NCBI GenBank assembly: GCA_002335605.1
Contig: BEDY01000002.1
Coordinates: forward strand, 2,356,001 to 2,420,000
Length of the DNA stretch: 64,000 nucleotides
Direction: 5' to 3'
Origin: Prillingera fragicola
Lineage: Eukaryota; Basidiomycota; Tremellomycetes; Trichosporonales; Trichosporonaceae
The notes under the pieces are model-generated. The model ran no database searches. It saw only the letters and a program-made list of their open reading frames with translations, and was not told the DNA's origin. Positions 56,115 through 64,000 of this stretch are shown here, one piece after another (the first letter of the stretch is position 1; every line of letters begins with the position of its first letter). Made by a program: the position numbers and the translations under genes.

Positions 56115-57666
56115 TTACTCCTTGGCCTGGTCCCAGACCTCCTTCATGTACTTGCGGAAAAACTTGCCCTTGCCCGCATGCGCAATCTCCTCGACCTCGG
56201 CCTCGCTAAGCGGAGCAAGGCTGAACGCAGCGAGCTGCTCCTGCTGCCGACTCGGCGTGCGGGACGTCGTGACGACAGTGCCGCCGCCAAACTGGGCAGC
56301 CCACTGGAGCAGCACTTGGGCCGGGGTGGCGTTCTTGGCCGCGGCGATCTTCTCAACGACGGCGTCCACTGGGCCGCCGGGGGCGTGGACCAGCGGGCTG
56401 AGCGGGCCGTAGGCCTGCATCTTGATGTCGTGCTTCTTCATGATTGCGGCCAGGCGCTTCATGTAGGGAGCGTGCCAAAGGTAGGGGTTGAATTCAATCT
56501 GTTGCGTCAGCTGGTCGTCGCCTTACAAACAAGTGAGCTGAGAGCCATCGCACGGCGTATTAAAGACGCCACTGCTGTCTCCAATCTCATAGAATCGAGC
56601 TGCGTATCATACCCGGCACGATGTCCGCGGTCGTGCTCTCAGCTTGGTCAAGGACCACCTGAGAGCGGAAAGAAGGACTGCCAACCCGCCACGTTCGGGT
56701 ACCAAAACACACACGGTGGTACTCACCTGGTTGACGGCGGGGGGAATGGTCCACGAATCCGCAATCCCTGCGATATCCTCCTCGCGCCAGTTTGAGATGC
56801 CGATAGACTTGGCAAGCCCGTCCTTTTGGATCTGCTCCATGACCGCCCACTGCTTGGCGTGCGGCGCCTTGGAGACCTGCGACGTTAGTGCTGGACGTGG
56901 CTCGCCAAGGGTCGTGGCGGGGGACGTGGTTATTCACCATAGGACTGTGGATCAGGTCTGGATGATCAGTACTTCCTGAAGATGGGCCTCCCGCAAGTTG
57001 AGACTGCTAACTTACACATGTCGACGTGGTCCGTGCCCAGCTCCTTGAGCAGGGCCTCGAGAACGGTACGCGCCTCGTTCGGATCCTCGGACTTGGCAGC
57101 ACTCCCTGCAGCGGGTCAGTGCTGGCTTCAACACTCTGTAAGGGGACTCACACTTGGTAAGCAAATAGATGCTGGAGCGGTCACCCTTGAACTCGTTGAG
57201 CGCATTGCCGGCGCTCTGGTTGTTGGCGTAGCCTTGGGCCATGTCGAGCGAGACGTAGCCGGCGTCGAGAGCCTGGAGAACGGCCTCCTTGGCCTCCTTG
57301 CCGTAGAAGGCCGTGCCGATGCCTTGGCACGGTTAGGCCTTTCCTTTCTAATCTCATTGTACAGGCGTCGGAGGCACTTTGCTGCAATAGCTCGCCGAGA
57401 TCCCAAGCGAAGCGAGGGGACCCGAGATCAGAGCCACTAGCATTCTGCGCATACCCCTACGAGTCCACTCATGCTTGCACATGATAGAGAATGAACCGTT
57501 CCAGATCGCAGAGGCTTTCAGATCTTTAGACTCTAGAGACGAGCCGAGCCGAGCTTCGGAGCGCTCACACACGACCGTTGCTGAATCACACACTATCCGG
57601 AAACTCACCGAAGCCCACCACGGGAATCTTCTTGCCGTCGTTCAGAGAGATAGTAGGAATGCCCAT
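56115..57666 (-). CDS. Aldo-keto reductase
   Basis: Six exons (57666..57609, 57322..57152, 57105..57016, 56957..56938, 56876..56727, 56498..56115) give 290 residues, the normal length. The (beta/alpha)8 NADPH enzyme reduces aldehydes or ketones. The catalytic tetrad is present: Asp and Tyr in LDMAQGYANN, Lys in LLTKW and His in LIHSP. Later blocks are SIGISNWREEDI, VNQIEFNPYLW and VVTTSRTPSRQQEQL, the last giving the NADPH phosphate contact. Exon 4 is only 20 nt. Introns 1 (286 nt) and 5 (228 nt) are long for this window and hold no RNA motif I can see. The start region MGIPTISLNDGKKIPVVGFG is standard for the family. Substrate unknown. Confidence 0.92.
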
Positions 57667-57969
57667 TGCTTTAGACAGTTTAAATAGATAATTGCGCCGA
57701 GGGGAGTGTATTGACAGTAGATTGCCAGACACCAAGTGTCTGTGGGGTTGCAGCTGGGAACGGGGATGACGAGATGCCGCTCGGTGATGAGCACTCCGGT
57801 GGGCAGGTGGGCGGATTTGACCGGGCGGCGGTTAATTCGCCTAAATATAGTGACAAGAACGACGCGTGTATTTCACGTGGCTATTTGATCCCGGCTGAAC
57901 GTTGAATGAACGTCATACAGTGCTGCAAAGTTCGATGCAACATCTTGTCCGAGCAACACCACAATCATC
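57667..57969. promoter_or_regulatory. Divergent promoter of the aldo-keto reductase and the TPR protein
   Basis: 303 bp between two start codons. CTAAATATAGTG (57841..57852) is a possible TATA element in either direction. No operator is recognised. Confidence 0.45.
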
Positions 57970-59453
57970 ATGCTCAAACTCACACCACTAGCCCGTACGC
58001 TCGCGCGACCTGCAGCAACTCCAGGCCTGCGCGCCTCACTGCCGGCACGTCCGTTGCACTCGGCTGTTCGCCCTCGTGCTCGCCTTCCTCCACCACCCGT
58101 GTCGCAGGTTCGATTTGTGACTGGCGCCGGCGATGGCGAGCGGAAAGGTCTGCGGATCTCGCACCTCTTTACAGGCCTCGTCGGGGCTGGTCTCCTGGTC
58201 ACGATTTACGGCTTGTGAGTGCTCACTCTGCTCCCACCAACGTGTGTGATCACTGACTTCCAAGACTGGAATGGTACTACTCGCTTCAGATCTGGCCCGA
58301 GCCCGTCCGCGGTCCTCTCAAGTCAGCGCTCAAGGCCAAGAACCGCGGCGACACGGAGCGTGCCGTCAAGTTTTTCCGCGAGGCGATCGCTGCTGCCTTG
58401 AGCATCACCCCCGAGGCTCTCGGCGAGGACCCGTTGCTCAAGCTCTCGGGTATCTATATCTCCCTCGCCGCTATGGAGGAGCAGGCTGGCCAGCCTGTGC
58501 GCGCGTTCGACGATTACCGTGCTGCTCTGGAACACTTTGGTCCCTCTCCGTTGGCACGGGACCCTGCTCCTACTAGTGGCTGGGCGGGCGAGCGGCCACT
58601 CACCAAGACCGAGCTGACCCGTGCAATTGGCCTGGCGCAAAAGGTTGGCATTCTTGCCGCCCGCTTCGGTGGCATGGGCACCCCTCCCACCTTCCCTCTT
58701 CCCGGTGGGGAAGGAGTGGTCGCCGGTCGCAAGGAGTGGGACAACTGTGCCGAAAAGTATCTCGGGGACTGTGTCGCCGCCCTGCTCCGCCTTGGCCTCC
58801 CTGCTCGTCCCACAGACGCCACGGGTCCCGTAGTCGTCGGCCGTGACTTCGGAAGCGTTCATGATGCGGAAAGCCCCGTGATGGACGACGGCAGTGGCAC
58901 CGTCAATCGCCGTGGTCTCGGCATCGTCATGGAAGCCCTTGCGGAGGTTTGCGCTCGCCAGGGCAAACCCGACTGGGCGGGTCAGCTCCTCATCCAAGCT
59001 ATTAGCATACTCCTCCCGCCTCAAGATGCCGCCCCTTCCTTCGGCGACAGGTGTCAGGCTGCCATGGTGAGCATTCCCTACTGAGTCACGCTGACATTGC
59101 AGCTCATGACCTCCGTCTCCTCCCTCGCTCTAGTCCCTCACACCGAGCAAGCGATCAAGGCCAGCAAGAGCTGGTCTGTCAGAGCTAACGAGCTCGCCGA
59201 AGAAACAGCAAAGCAGGCCGGCTGGACCGGCCCAACAGACCTGGTGAGCGCGACCTGCTACCGCGCAATGAGTGTCGCGCATTACAACTTGGGCATGCAT
59301 GCCGAAATGCAAAAGGACAACAAGGACGCCGCGGTGTGGTTTGATTCGGCTCTGCAGATTGCTAGGGCCACGGGCTTTGCAGAGGGTAAGAGGGAGGCGT
59401 CCGAGGCATTGCGCAGGGTTAGGCAAGCGCTCGGCCAGGATGCCCAGCCTTAG
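57970..59453 (+). CDS. Mitochondrial inner-membrane TPR protein, Mgr3-like
   Basis: Exons 57970..58214, 58265..59066 and 59103..59453 give 465 residues. The N-terminus is an Arg/Ala/Leu-rich presequence without acidic residues for about 45 positions, then a TM helix (ISHLFTGLVGAGLLVTIYGL). After it come WYYSLQIWPEPVRGPLKSAL and TPR-like repeats (AKNRGDTERAVKFFREAI, LSGIYISLAAMEEQAGQPVR, HYNLGMHAEMQKDNKDAAVW). This layout matches the Mgr3 family, which recruits substrates to the i-AAA protease Yme1 in the intermembrane space. Targeting and TPRs are clear from sequence; Mgr3 identity is a pattern-based judgement. Confidence 0.75.
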
Positions 59454-59676
59454 TTGGGCAAAAAGCAGTCACCACTCTCATATCGAGTCTCATAATGAGC
59501 CTCGAGACCATTCGGCGGCATCATGCGAGCATGCAGTCACAGTTATACATTATGCACATGCAACATTCAAAGGGGCATACTGTAATGACTTGATACCGGA
59601 GGGCTGATGATGGATGCTGTCTATTTAACTTCTGATACTGCCTCCCGCGTGGAGACATGCCGCTGTTTGGTGTCGC

Positions 59677-61758
59677 TTACACACGCTCCAGCCATCCGAC
59701 CTCAAAGCTGCCCATGGCCCGCCTGGGTGCAGGGAGACAGCTCGTGCTCTGGCGCAGAGCGATGACGAGTCCCTCACAGACGTCACGCGAGTACGCCAGC
59801 GTCTCCACCTGGGATTGCTGGGGCTTGCCGTTGGCCGCAGCAGCCTGAAAGGGGTCATCACTGAAACCGGTGAAGCCAGGGAGGTCGATCGGGGACTCTG
59901 GCGATGGGCTGTCGACGACGTGATACAGAATCTTCGCCGTGCGCATCGAGCGCGCCACGCCGTGCTGTGCGGAGACCGGTGGCGCAAGCGCCGTTGGGGA
60001 ACCTAGCTCGGCCGGTCGCCGGAAAGACACACGTACGCTGGGATTGAACATCCACACGGCTAAACGACGATCGCCTGTTGCCTCGTCTGTGATGACAAAG
60101 CGGTGGGAGGCATGAGCCTGGGCGAGCTCGAGCATGTCTGACACGACGAATGCGGACATTGGGACGGTGGCGGTTCTGTTCCATTAGCTCAAGGCCAATC
60201 AACCGGCAAGGTACTCACTGGACCTGGCTGTCCCCCTTGCCACCCAGCAACGAGATCGCCCACTTGGAGAAGCGAACCGTTCCCGCACCCGGCCGCCCAT
60301 CGTTCTGGCGCACCTTGCCCAAAACCTCGCCACATGGACAGGTCAAAATCTGCCAGGCATCCTGAGGCTGTGAGGGTCAGCTAAGCTCTCACGTAGATGC
60401 AAAGCAATGTTTCGTCAGAAGTAGTCCCCGCCTCGTGACACTCGAGAAGCGGGGGATTGTTGCTGCGTCCGCGGGACTGCGGAGATTACTGTAGGGCTGT
60501 TGTATCGACCAAGAAATGTCCACCGCAACGCCAGAGCACGAAAAGCAAAACTTGCAAGAGCTTCACAGCCCGTCTCTTGACGTCGCAGATGGACCGCCAG
60601 TGGGAGCTAGGCGTCGGCCTTCTTGAAGCCCTTGATGGGTAAAGTGAAGGGAATAGGAATGCACACTCACGTCTGCGCTTCGGTCCAGTTGCAAGTGGGT
60701 GTCCACAACGTCCTTCCCGTTCACCAATATATAGCTGCCGCCAACCTGTACGGTTTCCGCATTCGGCCAGAACCCATCCTTGTGCTTGGCCAGAGTAGCC
60801 GTAAAGCCAGGGTCCTGGTGACACATCCACACCTCTAGCATCTCCGCCCAGTGCTCTGACGGCAAATCCTTGAAGGTCACGTTGTCGGGCAAAGCTGCGA
60901 CTTCACGGTCACAGTTTACGCAGCGCAGCGAACGAGGAGCGATGGCACGTAGCTCGGGAGCAGAAAGAGCATGTGTGAGAGGTGTATTGATACCAAGCGG
61001 AACCGTTAGGGTTGGTAGCGCCGCCAGGCGGGCTTCGAAGTAGCCCCCGTGGGAGGCGGTCAGGCTCACCGACTGATTGGGAAGAGCAGCGGCAGGAAGG
61101 ACAATTGGAACGCGTTGGGAAGGATCCGACTTGCTTGTGAGCGCGGCCTCGTTTGGGGAGACAACCTCAAGAATAAGGTCAGCAGCTGGACGGGCGACGC
61201 CGTAAACCAACACTTGGAGTGCTCTCAGATTCTCCTGGTGTTCAACGACGTAGCCGCTGCTCGAGCAGCTGTCCTGACCAGGCTGGTCTGTCGCCTTGGT
61301 CTTTCCTGGGCCATCCCTCCAGCCATGCTGAGCTGGATTTGCCATTTTGGCAATCTTCTTGAACGCCTTGGGGGCAGTTGCGGAAGAAGAGGTAGGCCTA
61401 GGAGTATTTGTTGACGAAGTGAGGTTGCCCAAACCGACAATCTAAGTTATCAACCCTCGGTGACTTGAAGCACCCGGAAGTAGAATCGACCTGAAATGAC
61501 GTGTCACCCTCAGGTGTGTTTATCACAGGTTGTATCTGCACTTGGTCAGGTTGGTGGTATCGAAGGCTCACCTTTTGAACCATACCTGTTGAGCAAAACG
61601 TCAAGCATATTCTCATCCTCATCTATGGCACTGACTGCGCGGCTGTTGTTACGACTTGGTGTGGACGGAACTGTGCGAATCGGAGTCGGTGGGGGTGTGG
61701 TAATCGCGCAAGTGGAAACCTGACAGCTAAGCAGGGAGCTCTGGATGCGATTCAGCAT
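59677..61758 (-). CDS. UBE3D-like protein (HECT_2 E2-binding domain)
   Basis: Exons 61758..61572, 61540..61491, 61441..60671, 60361..60219 and 60175..59677 give 549 residues. The HECT_2/UBE3D family binds ubiquitin-conjugating enzymes. Its marks are LRCVNCDREVAALP, FKDLPSEHWAEMLEVWMCHQ, GGSYILVNGKDV and the second Cys pair LTCPCGEVLGKV. Exon 1 carries low-complexity sequence (TTPPPTPIRTVPSTPSRNN). Two points are less sure. Intron 1 is only 31 nt (GTGAGC...CTGACCAAG), and intron 2 needs a GTCGAT donor. Intron 3 is 309 nt and could hide one more short exon, for example after GCCTAG at 60610. All given junctions agree in phase. Confidence 0.75.
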
Positions 61759-61907
61759 CGCATCTGCAAAAGACGCGGCCTTGTGCTCTGGCGACTAGAA
61801 GTCTGCTTCCTGGCTCTTCATACCCTGCCCGCCAAGGCCGCTATCAAGCTGTTCAGGAAGCGGTCGCGCTAACCGTCAGTGCATGGTCTTTATGGAGGGA
61901 TATCTAT

Positions 61908-63181
61908 CTAGCACTTCGCGCGTGCATGATCCAGGCTGGATTCTGCAGCTCTCCTGCCACCTTCCTCGCCGTCCGTCACATTCTCGATGCCGTTCTGCAA
62001 GTGGACGCTGCGCTGATCGTCAGCCACTGGGAAGCCGAGACTGTACTCACTCGAATAGCACGACGCTGAGCCAACTCGGCGCCACTGATTCGCTGATCAT
62101 TCATCGCCCGCGTACGGCTACCATTCGATTTCTCAATCTTGTCGAGCATGTCCTCGAGGTCCCGCTCGTCAGGGCGCTCAGTCTCAACCGCAGGAAGTGA
62201 CGACAGCGGATCTTGGTGACGGCTAGGACCAGAACGCAGCTCGATGCGTTGATCATCAAGCTTAGGGGCAAGGGCATGCAGGCGCTCAATAGCGTTCGTG
62301 ACCGTGTCGAGGTCGTTGAGGATCGGGTCCATCTTGGGCGATTGATGGGATCCGTTAACAGTGGCCTTGTTATCTGTCTCGTGCAGCGTCTCGAGCATCT
62401 CCTGGTCGTGCTCATAATCGCTATACGTTGGCGGCATGGTTTCGCCAGACCTCCGGGTTTCGGTCGAGGTACGCTCAGTAGCTCTGTATGTTGGCGGGCA
62501 GAGAGGAGAGCGTGCCGGGACCTCGTGTGCTCGAACGAGTTCGACGACTGTCCGGCTATGTGTGGCAACTCGTTCCCAGGCCAGCTCTTCCCTCACCATG
62601 TAGACTGCCGTGTCATCATCACTGGGAGTTGACAATCCTTCCTCGCTGTTTGAAACATGCTTGACCTCTCGCTGAGCAATGCATGCTTGCATCCCCCTTA
62701 ACGTGTGCATTAACGACGCGTAGGGCAACGGTGCCTCGCAGCACTCGCTGGGGATCCGAGGAGATGCGATTGCAGTAGAAGGGTGAAACGTCTCGAGCTC
62801 GTACGTTGCCTCCAGCAGTTCACCTAGGGCTGCCGCGAGCTTGTCGTTCCCAGCACTGACGTCTCCAGCTGAACGCCGGTGCTCTGAAAGTAAAAGACTT
62901 TTTAGAACGTCTACGCAGGCTCGTTGAATTCCGGTTAGGTTGAACTCGGTCATGTCGTCGTGCTGATCATCAGTGCGAGCTGTGACGACTGTACTCACAT
63001 CATGTAAAAGGCCATACTCCTGGTCCGAATCGATCTCCTTTACGTTTACATTCTGTCTGTCTTGCCCCTCTAGCAGATCGTGGGTGAGGTGGGGAAAAGG
63101 TGTCGGCGGTGGAGGGAGCGCACCCACCTCGACGTACTCTGGGGCAACCGATGTCGTGGGCCTAACTTGCTCGACCTCCAT
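61908..63181 (-). CDS. Acidic protein of unknown function
   Basis: Exons 63181..62999, 62962..62051 and 62012..61908 give 399 residues. I recognise no family. The best conserved-looking part is LNDLDTVTNAIERLHALAPK followed by LDDQRIELR and LEDMLDKIEKSNG with DQRISGAELAQRRAI, a helical C-terminal region. The N-terminal half mixes acidic, helical segments (LTGIQRACVDVLKSLLLSEH, AALGELLEATYELETF). Intron 1 (36 nt, GTGAGT...CTGATGATCAG) has no stop and keeps frame, so retention would add 12 residues. The gene ends 149 bp before the start of the UBE3D-like gene on the same strand. Confidence 0.6.
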
Positions 63182-64000
63182 GATGATCTACGTGTCCAAA
63201 CTGATGAATAGTGCAACGTCAAGGCAGTCGATGAACTCAATGGTACAGCTCAGCAGCTTCAGGAGACGCTGTTTCGCATGTCCTCTCAAATATCTGGTGC
63301 GTGTGCGCGGACGGGTCTGCCGTGCGCCCACAAGCCACCATTTCCAAACACCACTCGGTCCTTCCCTGGTGGTCACAGGCGTACAGAACAAGCCACCTCT
63401 TTTGGTCGGTGTGCCCGGACGCTGTTTTCGTTTTGCTACACCTCTGCTACTTTGTGATGAAACAGTTCAGCCCCGCTGGGCAAGCGCAAAGCCCTCGGAG
63501 AACAATAGAGCGGTCAGTTTCCGTCAGCCACACTTTCATAGCCACAACCACCAAACGTCTCATCTCCCCTGCTCGCCAACAGGGCACCAGTCACTGCACC
63601 GTCCTCTTCATCAAAGCTCAAGAACATCATGCTGCAAGTGATATCTAGCCCTCCATGCGGAACACCTCCTCGGTCGACGACCACCACCCAGGGCCACCAG
63701 CGCTGCCAGTGGCGCCTTCCACAAAGCTCTCCTGCATGCCGTCCGTCATCTGTGCATGTCAGCTCAAGACCTATTGTTCTGGCAACAAGACAGCAGTGGA
63801 ACAGTGGCCAGCCCTGCAAGCCGCACCGCCGCTGAAGGAACCGCAAGTCGCCGCCGCCGCTTGGCAGACAGACTCGTGATAACGCTCAGACGTGCGCCAC
63901 GACCCCAGGGTCCACCATGCCAACCCACCAGCCCCAGCAAAAACCCACCTTCCACCACTTGCGCGTAGCCTCGCTCTTTCCAATACCAGCCATGTCGGCC
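63182..64000. other. Right edge, no complete gene
   Basis: 819 bp upstream of the acidic-protein gene to the window end. Several frames of up to 115 codons overlap, none with a recognisable motif. A plus-strand gene may begin here or just beyond the edge: ATGCGGAACACCTCC at 63655 and CCATGTCGGCC at 63990 are possible starts. Nothing can be decided without the next bases. Confidence 0.35.

Noticed and set aside
56499..57608. snoRNA search in the long aldo-keto reductase introns
   Set aside because: No RTGATGA with a CTGA at suitable distance was found in either the 286-nt or the 228-nt intron.
60364..60610. Possible extra exon in the UBE3D-like gene
   Set aside because: Frames here lack family motifs, and direct joining of 60671 to 60361 keeps phase and the known spacing to the second Cys pair; it stays an alternative only.
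1..64000. Transposons, CRISPR arrays, secondary-metabolite core genes or phage genes
   Set aside because: No reverse transcriptase, transposase, PKS or NRPS motif and no regular repeat-spacer array was seen on either strand.

Overview
The window reads as a gene-dense, GC-rich chromosome segment of a basidiomycete fungus, most likely a tremellomycete of the Trichosporonales/Cryptococcus kind. This is inferred from compact genes with many introns of only 31-60 nt, a GTGAGT-type donor, a CTGAC/CTAAC branch point close to the acceptor, and typical fungal proteins (class IV chitin synthase, Zn2Cys6 factor, CFEM, Shr3, LEU4, HIS3). No species call is possible from sequence reading alone. I found no transposon, CRISPR array, virus or toxin gene.

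Layout: an FAD oxidoreductase (172-1611, -) and a class IV chitin synthase (2338-6642, -) are followed by a long divergent promoter and two poorly known, perhaps fused genes (8593-10886, +). Next come a serine-rich protein (11225-13480, -) and an amino-acid-supply block: LEU4 (14212-16312, +), the permease chaperone SHR3 (16841-18098, +) and HIS3 (18341-19321, -). The cohesin loader subunit MAU2/SCC4 (19766-22551, +) follows. Two mitochondrial small-subunit ribosomal proteins, MRPS8 (-) and BOT1/mS45 (+), share a 201-bp promoter at 23413-23613. Then come a GT61-like glycosyltransferase, a PP2A activator (PTPA), an IAH1-like esterase, a three-LIM paxillin-like protein, a secreted DUF3455 protein, an intron-containing tRNA-Gln(CTG), a gene-poor stretch (34465-36143), a double-CFEM secreted protein and the importin KAP120/IPO11.

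The right third holds a 15-exon Zn2Cys6 transcription factor, a BTB-like protein, a CaMKK/SNF1-activating-type kinase, a two-TM protein with PPAY and several PSAP motifs, an aldo-keto reductase, an Mgr3-like mitochondrial TPR protein, a UBE3D-like (HECT_2) protein and an unknown acidic protein.

The most notable signal is the 412-nt second intron of BOT1. It contains an internal CAG|GTGAGT junction, as if two introns abut with no exon between them. Each half carries a box C (GTGATGA)/box D (CTGA) RNA candidate whose guide, as I recall the rRNA, matches conserved rRNA (LSU for the first; SSU, plus LSU at the D' site, for the second). Other points are a signal peptide plus C-terminal KDEL on the IAH1-like esterase, a 6-nt microexon that completes a zinc-cluster cysteine, and a late-domain-rich membrane protein. 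Exon models were built by hand from splice consensus and phase agreement; every multi-exon model given sums to a whole number of codons.
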